NCBI GenBank assembly: GCA_002316215.1 | Contig: DCDB01000086.1 | Coordinates: 1 to 23,863, forward strand | Reading direction: 5' to 3' | Source of the DNA: Lachnospiraceae bacterium UBA1066 | GTDB taxonomy: Bacteria > Bacillota > Clostridia > Lachnospirales > Lachnospiraceae | DNA length: 23,863 bases | Shown here: positions 15,460 to 22,414 of the stretch, piece by piece | Numbering within the stretch: position 1 is the stretch's first letter | How the letters are laid out: each line of letters starts with the position of its first letter | The notes under the pieces: generated by a model | Told to the model about the DNA's origin: nothing | What the model saw: only the letters and a program-made list of their open reading frames with translations | Databases searched by the model: none | Program-made: the position numbers and the translations under genes

Positions 15460-15999
15460 TTACTTTGCAAACGGCATATTGAATAATCTCAGCAGTTCGC
15501 GGGCCTCTTCGTCCGTTTTCGCCGTAGTAACGAAAATAACGTCCATGCCTCTGACCTTGTCGACTTTATCATACTCGATTTCAGGGAAGATCAGCTGTTC
15601 CTTAATGGCAAGTGCATAATTTCCCCTGCCGTCAAACGAATTCGGATTTACTCCGCGGAAGTCACGCACACGCGGAAGGGCCAGGTTAATCAGGCGATCC
15701 GCAAATTCATACATGCGCTCGCCGCGCAGTGTTACTTTGCAGCCGATTGGCATTCCCTCACGGATTTTAAAATTAGCAATTGATTTCTTGGCTTTCGTCC
15801 TGATGGCATGCTGACCGGTAATTGTTTCCATATCAGCAACTGCCGCATCCAGAAGCTTTATATTTTCCTTCGCTTCGCCTACGCCCATATTGACGACGAT
15901 CTTCACGAGTTTCGGAACTTCCATCGGATTTTTATATTCGAATTTTTTCGTCATCGCTTCCGCGATTTCATTATCATACTGCTCTTTGAGTCTGCTCAA
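15460..15999 (-). CDS. rplE: 50S ribosomal protein L5
   Basis: Binds 5S rRNA and contacts S13 and P-site tRNA in the central protuberance. It is 179 residues starting from a TTG codon at 15999 (SRLKEQYDNEIAEAMTKKF), the only start giving the usual N-terminus, with AAGGAGGAG eight bases before it. Family blocks are KIVVNMGVGEAKEN, REGMPIGCKVTLRGERMYEF and DGRGNYALAIKEQLIFPEI. Confidence 0.97.
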   Translation of the reverse strand: MSRLKEQYDNEIAEAMTKKFEYKNPMEVPKLVKIVVNMGVGEAKENIKLLDAAVADMETITGQHAIRTKAKKSIANFKIREGMPIGCKVTLRGERMYEFADRLINLALPRVRDFRGVNPNSFDGRGNYALAIKEQLIFPEIEYDKVDKVRGMDVIFVTTAKTDEEARELLRLFNMPFAK

Positions 16000-16016
16000 T
16001 TCTTGCTCCTCCTTCC

Positions 16017-16340
16017 TCAGTCGATCGTCTCGCCGGTGGATTTGGCAACACGTACTTTCTTTTTATCCTTGCCCTCGCCCTCAACCTTGAAACCGATTCT
16101 CGTCGGCTTTCCTTTATGAAGGTACATGACATTGGAAATGTCGATCGGGGCTTCTTTATTGACGATCCCGCCCTGCTGATTGGCAGAAGCCGGTTTCTGA
16201 TGCTTCGTGATCATGTTGACGCCTTCTACGACAACAGTGCTTTTCTTAGCATTGACAATGAGCACTTTACCCTCTTTATCCTTGTCTTTGCCGGCGATTA
16301 CACGCACTGAATCACCTTTTTTTATTTTAAGTGCTGACAT
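16017..16340 (-). CDS. rplX: 50S ribosomal protein L24
   Basis: An assembly initiator at the tunnel exit of the large subunit. It is 107 residues from the ATG at 16340, which has AGGAGG six bases upstream; a longer frame to 16379 would run into rplN. The KOW motif is VRVIAGKDKDKEGKVLIV, followed by GVNMITKHQKP and the PIDISNVMYLHKGKPTRIG block. Confidence 0.97.
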   Translation of the reverse strand: MSALKIKKGDSVRVIAGKDKDKEGKVLIVNAKKSTVVVEGVNMITKHQKPASANQQGGIVNKEAPIDISNVMYLHKGKPTRIGFKVEGEGKDKKKVRVAKSTGETID

Positions 16341-16350
16341 CTGTATCCTC

Positions 16351-16719
16351 CTATAATACTTCCGGAGCAAGCGAAACAATCTTCATAAACTGTTTCTCCC
16401 TCAGCTCACGGGCTACCGGTCCAAAAATACGCGTTCCTCTCGGAGTGTTGTCGTCCTTGATGATAACCGCAGCATTTTCATCAAATTTGATGTAGGATCC
16501 GTCTTTACGGCGTGCGCCCTTAACCGTGCGGACGACCACAGCCTTCACAACATCACCTTTCTTTACAACACCGCCGGGCGTTGCATCTTTGACCGAAGCA
16601 ACGATTACATCGCCGATATGGGCATATCTCCTTGTTGAACCGCCCATGACACGGATACACAGGATTTCTTTAGCCCCGGTATTGTCAGCGACCTTAAGTC
16701 TGCTTTCCTGTTGAATCAT
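16351..16719 (-). CDS. rplN: 50S ribosomal protein L14
   Basis: Forms inter-subunit bridges with 16S rRNA. It is 122 residues from the ATG at 16719 (MIQQESRLKVADNTGAKEIL), the standard N-terminus and length, with GGAGG upstream. Other signatures are MGGSTRRYAHIGDVIVASV and GTRIFGPVARELREKQFMKI. The upstream extension of the open frame to 16761 is not coding. Confidence 0.98.
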   Translation of the reverse strand: MIQQESRLKVADNTGAKEILCIRVMGGSTRRYAHIGDVIVASVKDATPGGVVKKGDVVKAVVVRTVKGARRKDGSYIKFDENAAVIIKDDNTPRGTRIFGPVARELREKQFMKIVSLAPEVL

Positions 16720-16757
16720 GCTTGTATCCTCCATTTCAAACTGTTGTAAAACACAAC

Positions 16758-17015
16758 TCACTTAACCTTTTCGACGACTTCGACAAGTCTCCATCTTTTA
16801 TCTTTTGATAAAGGTCTTGTTTCCATGACTTTTACTGTATCGCCGATGCTGCATTCATTATTTTCGTCATGAGCCTTCAGCTTATAAGTCTTCTTAACGA
16901 TTTTCTTATACAGCGGATGCTGAACATGGTCTTCGATCGCTACAACGATTGTCTTGTCCATCTTGTTGCTGACGACCTTACCGACGCGTGTTTTCCTGAG
17001 GTTTCTCTCTTCCAT
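16758..17015 (-). CDS. rpsQ: 30S ribosomal protein S17
   Basis: A small OB-fold protein binding the 16S rRNA 5' domain. It is 85 residues: RNLRKTRVGKVVSNKMDKTI, HPLYKKIVKKTYKLKAHDE, and the ETRPLSKDKRWRLVEVVEK ending are diagnostic. It follows rpmC by three bases and precedes rplN by 38. Confidence 0.97.
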   Translation of the reverse strand: MEERNLRKTRVGKVVSNKMDKTIVVAIEDHVQHPLYKKIVKKTYKLKAHDENNECSIGDTVKVMETRPLSKDKRWRLVEVVEKVK

Positions 17016-17018
17016 CTC

Positions 17019-17234
17019 TTATGCCTCCTTCGCAGCATGCGCCTGCTCGACCATTACTGTCTGGATTCTTGCAATGTTCTTACGGACGTCTTTAATCCTG
17101 CTCGTATTATCAAGCTGGTTCGTGGCGTTCTGGAATCTCAGATTAAAAAGTTCCTTCTTGGCCGCTACCAGTTCTTCATTCAATTCCGTCTCGGACTTGC
17201 CTCTGAGTCCTTCGATATACTTTGTACTCTTCAT
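17019..17234 (-). CDS. rpmC: 50S ribosomal protein L29
   Basis: A coiled pair of helices at the peptide tunnel exit, next to L23, where targeting factors dock. It is 71 residues, with ELNEELVAAKKELFNLRFQ and the LDNTSRIKDVRKNIARIQT helix. The ATG overlaps the rplP stop by four bases (ATGA), so translation is probably coupled. Confidence 0.97.
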   Translation of the reverse strand: MKSTKYIEGLRGKSETELNEELVAAKKELFNLRFQNATNQLDNTSRIKDVRKNIARIQTVMVEQAHAAKEA

Positions 17235-17785
17235 TTTTCTTCACCGCCTTCCGCAGGAGCGTCAGCAGCAGATGCCGCTGCTCTTGCAGCTTCTTCGGCT
17301 TCAATAGCCCTTTCCTCTCTCAGAATTTCTTTTTCGGAAATGGCCTGAGCGTGTGTTTTATCATCTTTGCCATTGACCTGTTCGCGTGAGCAGATTTTGC
17401 ATACGCACGGCAGTTTGTGCATGGCAAGACGCAGTGCTTCTTTAGCTTCATCATCTGAAACACCGGCAATTTCAAAAAGTACACGGCCGGGTTTCACAAC
17501 GGCTACCCAGTACTCAACGGAACCTTTTCCTGATCCCATTCGGGTTTCAGCAGGTTTCGCCGTTACGGGTTTGTCCGGGAAAATGTCAATCCAGACTTTG
17601 CCGCCACGTTTGATGTAACGCGTCATAGCGACACGGGCAGCTTCAATCTGATTTGATTTAATCCAGCAGGGCTCGGTCGAAACAAGACCGTAGGTGCCAT
17701 ATGTGATACGTGTTCCATTCGTAGGCTTTCCTCTCATGGAACCGCGGAACTGCTTTCTCCGCTTAACTCGTTTAGGCATTAACAT
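17231..17785 (-). CDS. rplP: 50S ribosomal protein L16 with C-terminal extension
   Basis: Positions the aminoacyl end of A-site tRNA near the peptidyl transferase centre. The core is typical: MLMPKRVKRRKQFRGSMRG, SNQIEAARVAMTRYIKRGG, and KPAETRMGSGKG. The family normally ends just after the segment seen here as AMHKLPCVCKICSRE. This protein of 184 residues continues about 40 residues further, rich in Ala and Glu and probably helical. Cys127, Cys129 and Cys132 form an unusual cluster. The start at 17785 overlaps rpsC by 14 bases with GGGAG upstream; Met3 is a weaker alternative. Confidence 0.96.
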   Translation of the reverse strand: MLMPKRVKRRKQFRGSMRGKPTNGTRITYGTYGLVSTEPCWIKSNQIEAARVAMTRYIKRGGKVWIDIFPDKPVTAKPAETRMGSGKGSVEYWVAVVKPGRVLFEIAGVSDDEAKEALRLAMHKLPCVCKICSREQVNGKDDKTHAQAISEKEILREERAIEAEEAARAAASAADAPAEGGEEK

Positions 17786-18440
17786 TCTGATCGCTCCCTT
17801 CCTTATTTCCCTTGACAGGAAGTACTTCGCCGTTATAGATCCATGCCTTCACGCCGACTTTTCCGTACTGTGTATCTGCTTCTGCAAATCCATAGTCGAT
17901 GTCGGCACGGAGTGTCTGAAGCGGAATGGTGCCGTCGCTGTAAGTTTCCTTACGGGCGATATCCGCTCCGCCGAGACGACCCGAGCAGGCTGTCTTAATT
18001 CCTTTCGCTCCCGCGCGCATCGTGCGCTGCATGGTTGACTTCATTGCACGGCGGAAAGAAATACGGTTCTCCAGCTGAAGAGCAATGTTCTCAGCCACAA
18101 GCTGTGCATCTCTGTCCGGACGTTTGATTTCTTTAATGTCAACCATCATTTTGCGCCCGACTTCTTTGGAAAGATCATTCTTGATCTTTTCGATTTCAGT
18201 TCCGCCTTTGCCGATGACAAGACCCGGCTTAGCCGTATAAATTGTTACTTTAACACGGTCAGAAGCACGTTCAATCTCAATCTTTGAAACACCGGTGCTG
18301 TAAAGCCTTTTTTTAAGATATTTACGGATTTTATAGTCCTCAACGAGGTTATCCGAGAAATCCTTATCAGCATACCATTTGGAATTCCAATCCTTAATGA
18401 CACCGACTCTAAGGCCGTGTGGATTGACTTTCTGTCCCAT
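17772..18440 (-). CDS. rpsC: 30S ribosomal protein S3
   Basis: Forms the mRNA entry pore with S4 and S5 and contributes to helicase activity. It is 222 residues. The start MGQKVNPHGLRVGVIKDWNS is classical; a type II KH domain holds GLVIGKGGTEIEKIK, and the C-terminal domain includes SFRRAMKSTMQRTMRAGAKG. The end overlaps rplP. ATG start, 11 bases after rplV. Confidence 0.98.
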   Translation of the reverse strand: MGQKVNPHGLRVGVIKDWNSKWYADKDFSDNLVEDYKIRKYLKKRLYSTGVSKIEIERASDRVKVTIYTAKPGLVIGKGGTEIEKIKNDLSKEVGRKMMVDIKEIKRPDRDAQLVAENIALQLENRISFRRAMKSTMQRTMRAGAKGIKTACSGRLGGADIARKETYSDGTIPLQTLRADIDYGFAEADTQYGKVGVKAWIYNGEVLPVKGNKEGSDQNVNA

Positions 18441-18451
18441 TTTGCCCTCCT

Positions 18452-18841
18452 TTATTTCTCATCCAGTACAACGGTGATGTGGCTGTTGCGCTTCAGGATA
18501 CGATACGCGCGGCCCTGTGCCCTTGGCTGGATTCTTTTCATTGTCGATGCCCTTCCTGCGAAGCATTCTGCCACGTAGAGATTAGCTCTGTTCATTCCGT
18601 TGTTGTTTTCTGCGTTAGCTGCTGCAGACTCAACAAGTTTCTTGACTACACTGGAAGCATAACGCGGGCTGTAAGTCAGGATACCGAGTGCGGTTTCCAG
18701 ATCTTTTCCGCGTATTGCATCAAGCACGAAGCAGGCCTTCTGAACAGACATTCTGGCATAAGCAAGCTTTGCAGACGGCCTTGTTTCCCTATTGCTATCA
18801 TTTCTTTCCCGTTTTATCTGGGATCTATGACCCTTAGCCAT
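18452..18841 (-). CDS. rplV: 50S ribosomal protein L22
   Basis: Its long beta-hairpin lines the constriction of the peptide tunnel and is a site for macrolide-resistance changes. It is 129 residues. It contains PSAKLAYARMSVQKACFVLD, then the ENNNGMNRANLYVAECFA region, and the hairpin RIQPRAQGRAYRILKRNSHI. An N-terminal arm of about 20 polar residues precedes the fold. ATG start. Confidence 0.97.
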   Translation of the reverse strand: MAKGHRSQIKRERNDSNRETRPSAKLAYARMSVQKACFVLDAIRGKDLETALGILTYSPRYASSVVKKLVESAAANAENNNGMNRANLYVAECFAGRASTMKRIQPRAQGRAYRILKRNSHITVVLDEK

Positions 18842-18872
18842 GAATATTCTCCTTTCGATTCACGCCTCTACC

Positions 18873-19202
18873 TTAAGAACCTGATGTATTCTGCGATGCT
18901 GCTGCAGCCGATGAAGAAACGCTTGTTTTAGCCTCAGTAGCTTTTGCCCCTGCGTGGCCTCTATAAGTACGCGTTGCTACGAATTCACCAAGTTTATGCC
19001 CTACCATATCCTCCGTAACATAAACCGGGACATGTTTTCTTCCGTCATGAACGGCAAAAGTATGTCCTACAAAGCTCGGGAAGATTGTAGACCGGCGTGA
19101 CCAGGTCTTAATGACGGCTTTCGTTCCGGATGCATTAAGCGCATCTACTTTTTTAAGCAGATATCCATCCGCGAACGGGCCTTTTTTCAATGAACGTGCC
19201 AT
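18873..19202 (-). CDS. rpsS: 30S ribosomal protein S19 with Ser/Ala tail
   Basis: Pairs with S13 in the small-subunit head. The core is standard: MARSLKKGPFADGYLLKKVD, IKTWSRRSTIFPSFVGHTFA, and GHKLGEFVATRTYRGHAG. The family usually ends within a few residues of this point, at about 92 residues. Here a further 17 or so follow, mostly Ser, Ala and Thr (TSVSSSAAAASQNTSGS). The adjacent L2 also ends in a similar Ser-rich piece. ATG start. Confidence 0.97.
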   Translation of the reverse strand: MARSLKKGPFADGYLLKKVDALNASGTKAVIKTWSRRSTIFPSFVGHTFAVHDGRKHVPVYVTEDMVGHKLGEFVATRTYRGHAGAKATEAKTSVSSSAAAASQNTSGS

Positions 19203-19214
19203 TTTCCTGCCTCC

Positions 19215-20075
19215 TTAATTTGCGGACGAAGAAACGGAACCTTTGCCATTTCTCCTTCTTACTATCAGTTTGTTCGACTGTTTCTTGTGTTTTCTCGTCT
19301 TGTAGCCAAGCGCCGGCTTGCCCCATGGCGTGCACGGTCCCGGACGTCCTACCGGAGCCTTGCCTTCGCCGCCGCCGTGCGGATGATCATTCGGGTTCAT
19401 AACAGAACCGCGGACGGTCGGGCGAATGCCCATATGTCTTGTACGTCCGGCCTTTCCGATGCTGACCAGATTGTGCTCTCCGTTTCCTACAACGCCGATT
19501 GTAGCGCGGCATTCGATCGGAACCATCCTCATTTCGCCGGACGGAAGACGAAGAGTTGCGTACTTTCCTTCTTTAGCCATCAGCTGAGCAGCATTCCCGG
19601 CAGCTCTTACAAGCTGGCCGCCGCGTCCCTGATGAAGTTCGACGTTATGAACCATCGTACCTACGGGAACCTTGGAAAGCGGCAGGCAGTTGCCCACCCT
19701 TACTTCAGCCGTTTCACCATTCATAAGCTTTGTTCCTACAGTCAGGCCGTCCGGTGCAAGGATATATGCCTTCTCACCGTCAGCATAGCAGATCAGCGCA
19801 ATATTTGCCGTTCTGTTCGGATCGTACTCAATCGTCTTTACAACTGCCGGAATTCCATCTTTGCTGTTTCTCTTAAAATCGATAATCCTGTATTTTCTTC
19901 TGCTTCCGCCTCCGCGATGGCGGCAGGTGATTTTGCCCTGATTGTTACGTCCGGAATTCTTCACCAGGTTCTCGGTAAGGGACTTTTCAGGTGCCTTTAC
20001 CGTGATTTCTGAGAAATCAAGGCCTGTCATGTTCCTTCTGGACGGCGTATAAGGCTTATATGTCTTAATACCCAT
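19215..20075 (-). CDS. rplB: 50S ribosomal protein L2
   Basis: Needed for subunit joining and peptidyl transferase activity. It is 286 residues. It has MGIKTYKPYTPSRRNMTGLD, an OB and SH3-like pair, and the VMNPNDHPHGGGEGKAPVGR loop carrying the conserved His near the catalytic centre. The usual end is near KLIVRRRNGK; here GSVSSSAN is added. ATG start, 12 bases before rpsS. Confidence 0.98.
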   Translation of the reverse strand: MGIKTYKPYTPSRRNMTGLDFSEITVKAPEKSLTENLVKNSGRNNQGKITCRHRGGGSRRKYRIIDFKRNSKDGIPAVVKTIEYDPNRTANIALICYADGEKAYILAPDGLTVGTKLMNGETAEVRVGNCLPLSKVPVGTMVHNVELHQGRGGQLVRAAGNAAQLMAKEGKYATLRLPSGEMRMVPIECRATIGVVGNGEHNLVSIGKAGRTRHMGIRPTVRGSVMNPNDHPHGGGEGKAPVGRPGPCTPWGKPALGYKTRKHKKQSNKLIVRRRNGKGSVSSSAN

Positions 20076-20142
20076 TTCGCTTTTCTCCTTCGTTATTTAA
20101 TCTCACGCATAAGTGCGTATAGGAATTTCAGTTTCCGGAAAA

Positions 20143-20442
20143 TCAAAGTCCGTTAAAGATCTCGATTTCCTTGCTTTCCTCCGTAAGGGCAACGATTGCT
20201 TTTTTCCTTTTTGCCGTCATGCCCTGCGTCTGGCCGCGTCTTCTCATTTTTCCTGCGACGTTCATCGTGTTGACGCTTTTAACCTTGGTTCCGTCAAACA
20301 TCTTTTCGACAGCTTCCTTGATCTGCGTCTTTGTCGCTTCCGGATGGACGAAGAAAGTATATTTCTTGTCACTCATTCCGGACATGCTCTGCTCCGTGAC
20401 GACGGGTTCAAGTATAACGTCATAATATTTTAAATCAGCCAT
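20143..20442 (-). CDS. rplW: 50S ribosomal protein L23
   Basis: A docking site at the tunnel exit for trigger factor and SRP. It is 99 residues. It contains YYDVILEPVVTEQSMSGM, KYTFFVHPEATKTQIKEAVE and VKSVNTMNVAGKMRRRGQT. It is coupled to rplD through a one-base TAATG overlap. A 67-base spacer without clear structure leads to rplB. Confidence 0.97.
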   Translation of the reverse strand: MADLKYYDVILEPVVTEQSMSGMSDKKYTFFVHPEATKTQIKEAVEKMFDGTKVKSVNTMNVAGKMRRRGQTQGMTAKRKKAIVALTEESKEIEIFNGL

Positions 20443-21062
20443 TATGCGAACACCTCCTCGATCGTCTTAACAGCGTCCTGCGTAAGGATCAGCTTCTTAT
20501 ACTTCAGCATATCGTATAAGCAAAGCGTTCCGGCAGTAGAGAGCATCATTTCCGGAATATTCCTGGCGGAAAGATAAACATTCTTGTCGGTTTTATCAAT
20601 GACGACGTATGCTTTACCGGCTTTCAGGCTTTCAAGCACCTTCACCATGTCCTTTGTCCTGGGAGCTTCAAATGCAAGCTTGTCCAGAACAATAAGATCA
20701 TTATCATTAAGCTTGGACGTCAATACTGATTTAAGTGCCGCCCGTTTTTCTTTCTGGTTCATTTTAAAAGTATAGCTTCTCGGCACCGGTGCGAAAACGA
20801 CGCCGCCATGCGTCCACTGCGGAGATCTTGTTGACCCCTGTCTTGCATGGCCTGTTCCTTTCTGTCTCCACGGCTTTTTGCCGCCGCCCGATACTTCTGA
20901 GCGTGTCTTGGCCTTCTGTGTGCCCTGACGCATATTAGCCAGATGCAGCACAACTGCCTGATGAACCAGGTTTTCCTTGATGTCTGCTGCGAATATTTCA
21001 TCGCTTAAGTCCATCTTGCCAACCTCCTGGCCATCCATATTATAAACGGATACGTTAGCCAT
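20442..21062 (-). CDS. rplD: 50S ribosomal protein L4
   Basis: Lines the peptide tunnel with its extended loop and, in E. coli, represses its own S10 operon. It is 206 residues from the ATG at 21062 (MANVSVYNMDGQEVGKMDLS), preceded by AGGAGG 12 bases upstream. The longer open frame up to 21131 overlaps rplC and is not likely used. The loop contains KPWRQKGTGHARQGSTRSP and HGGVVFAPVPRSYTFKMNQK. If L4 controls this operon too, the rpsJ leader is the likely target. Confidence 0.98.
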   Translation of the reverse strand: MANVSVYNMDGQEVGKMDLSDEIFAADIKENLVHQAVVLHLANMRQGTQKAKTRSEVSGGGKKPWRQKGTGHARQGSTRSPQWTHGGVVFAPVPRSYTFKMNQKEKRAALKSVLTSKLNDNDLIVLDKLAFEAPRTKDMVKVLESLKAGKAYVVIDKTDKNVYLSARNIPEMMLSTAGTLCLYDMLKYKKLILTQDAVKTIEEVFA

Positions 21063-21088
21063 CTTAGTTATTGTCCTCCTATTCCAAC

Positions 21089-21724
21089 TTACTTGTTCTT
21101 CTTGACTGATTCTTTGATCGTCACAAGGCATTTCTTTGCACCAGGAACCGCTCCCCTTACAAGTATCAGGTTCTCGTCTGCATTTACGCGGACAACCTCA
21201 AGGTTCTGGATCGTGATGCGCTTGCTGCCCATATGTCCGGGCATTCCCTTTCCCTTGTAAACTCTGCTCGGATCAGAAGAAGTTCCGTTGGAACCCTGAT
21301 GACGGTGGAATTTGGAGCCGTGGGCCATAGGTCCTCTTGACTGTCCCAGACGATGAATTGCGCCCTGAAAGCCTTTGCCCTTGGAAATAGCCGTCGCATC
21401 GATATGATCGCCGACAGCAAATATGTCCGCCTTGATTTCCTGCCCCGGTTTGTATTCCTCAGCATTTTCAAACTTCAGTTCCTTAATAAACCTCTTGCAG
21501 GAAACGCCGGCCTTATCGAAAATGCCTTTCATCGGCTTTCCAACAAGTTTTTCACGTTTGTCATCAAAACCGACCTGAACAGCGCTGTAGCCATCGCTGT
21601 CTTTCGTCTTAACCTGCGTCACCACGCACGGGCCTGCGCTCAGCACGGTTACCGGAATGAGTGACCCGTCATCCGCGAAGATCTGAGTCATGCCGATCTT
21701 CTTTGCCAGAATTGCTTTTTTCAT
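21089..21724 (-). CDS. rplC: 50S ribosomal protein L3
   Basis: An early-assembling protein whose loop reaches the A-site side of the peptidyl transferase centre. It is 211 residues: MKKAILAKKIGMTQIFADDG, the loop KGKGFQGAIHRLGQSRGPM followed by AHGSKFHRHQGS, and PGHMGSKRITIQNLEVVRV. ATG with AGGAGG upstream. A perfect 8-bp hairpin lies in the spacer to rpsJ. Confidence 0.98.
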   Translation of the reverse strand: MKKAILAKKIGMTQIFADDGSLIPVTVLSAGPCVVTQVKTKDSDGYSAVQVGFDDKREKLVGKPMKGIFDKAGVSCKRFIKELKFENAEEYKPGQEIKADIFAVGDHIDATAISKGKGFQGAIHRLGQSRGPMAHGSKFHRHQGSNGTSSDPSRVYKGKGMPGHMGSKRITIQNLEVVRVNADENLILVRGAVPGAKKCLVTIKESVKKNK

Positions 21725-21747
21725 TTGCTGATTTCCTCCTTACAGCG

Positions 21748-21766
21748 GATTGCATAAAATGCAATC
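21748..21766 (-). promoter_or_regulatory. Hairpin in the rpsJ-rplC spacer
   Basis: GATTGCAT (plus strand 21748-21755) and ATGCAATC (21759-21766) form a perfect 8-bp stem with a three-base loop in the transcript, ending a few bases before the rplC ribosome binding site. No U tract follows. It may modulate rplC initiation or protect a processed 3' end of rpsJ. Confidence 0.5.
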
Positions 21767-21779
21767 ATACTAATTCGTT

Positions 21780-22097
21780 TTACTTGTTCTTCATCTTGAT
21801 GTCGATATAAACACCGGCCGGCATTTCAAGATGGGACAGTGCGTCCACAGTCTTCTGCGTCGGTGCAATGATATCGATGAGCCTCTTGTGGGTTCTCTGC
21901 TCGAACTGTTCGCGGGAATCCTTGTACTTATGGACTGCCCGCAGGATGGTGATGATTTCCTTCTTTGTCGGAAGCGGCACCGGTCCGCTGACTGTTGCCC
22001 CATTCTTCTTAACAGTGTCGATTATTTTGGCTGCTGATGCATCCACGAGGGTGTGATCATACGCCTTGAGTGTGATTCTCATTACCTGACTTGCCAT
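21780..22097 (-). CDS. rpsJ: 30S ribosomal protein S10
   Basis: A small-subunit head protein that also serves as NusE in transcription antitermination. It is 105 residues: SQVMRITLKAYDHTLVDASA, the loop SGPVPLPTKKEIITILRAVH, and KRLIDIIAPTQKTVDALSHL. It is the first gene of the operon. The ribosome binding site AGGAGG is followed by an 11-base spacer containing seven consecutive T, longer than elsewhere in the operon. Confidence 0.98.
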   Translation of the reverse strand: MASQVMRITLKAYDHTLVDASAAKIIDTVKKNGATVSGPVPLPTKKEIITILRAVHKYKDSREQFEQRTHKRLIDIIAPTQKTVDALSHLEMPAGVYIDIKMKNK

Positions 22098-22322
22098 AAA
22101 AAAAGTCGCCTCCTTTTCGCACTTCTACGAGTACGACAAGCGGTGACTGTACACATCTCCGTGTGTGTCCCCGCTTCCGGGAAACCCACACGTGTTTCCG
22201 CCTTATACAGCGGACGAGAGCACAGTGACTTGTCGCCAGTATCCTTACATGACATTTGCTCCACGGAGAACCTGCAACGAATGTGCAGCAACTTCACGCT
22301 TCATCGCTATCATGTCACAGCA
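22098..22322 (-). promoter_or_regulatory. Structured 5' leader of the S10 operon
   Basis: About 225 nt lie between the predicted transcription start and rpsJ. A long-range stem pairs CGACAAG (22229-22235) with CTTGTCG (22134-22140), and ACTGT with ACAGT, around an internal loop. Inside is a strong hairpin at 22160-22192: CGTGTG-G-GTTTCC with GGGGAC-A-CACACG. Upstream, CTGCA/TGCAG forms a small hairpin and TGACAT/ATGTCA may enclose it. Near the ribosome binding site TCGTAC pairs with GTGCGA, competing with the long-range stem for shared bases. In other bacteria L4 acts on such leaders; this one is a candidate only. Confidence 0.6.
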
Positions 22323-22328
22323 GGAAAT

Positions 22329-22358
22329 ATTATAACCGAAACCCCCTGCATTTTGCAA
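22329..22358 (-). promoter_or_regulatory. Main promoter of the S10-spc-alpha operon
   Basis: On the minus strand TTGCAA (22353-22358) and a perfect TATAAT (22329-22334) are 18 bases apart. It is the best promoter match in the interval before rpsJ. The -35 box lies within the hairpin that follows the preceding gene. Confidence 0.78.
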
Positions 22359-22365
22359 GGGGTTT
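22339..22365 (-). terminator. Hairpin after the signal-peptidase-like gene
   Basis: AAACCCCTTGCA and TGCAGGGGGTTT form a 12-bp stem with one G-U pair and a three-base loop, 50 bases past the stop of the upstream gene. On the minus strand only TTT follows, so termination may be partial and read-through into rpsJ is possible. On the plus strand the stem is followed by five T. Confidence 0.6.
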
Positions 22366-22414
22366 TTCAGATTTTCTATAAGTTTTTCAGACATTTTTTA
22401 AAAACGGGAATATT

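Noticed and set aside
19287..20012. 241-codon open frame on the plus strand opposite rplB
   Set aside because: It is antisense to a certain ribosomal gene, lacks a ribosome binding site of note and has no recognisable domain; it reflects the codon bias of rplB.
21063..21131. N-terminal extension of L4 to 21131
   Set aside because: It overlaps the end of rplC, has no family similarity, and the ATG at 21062 gives the usual L4 start with an AGGAGG.
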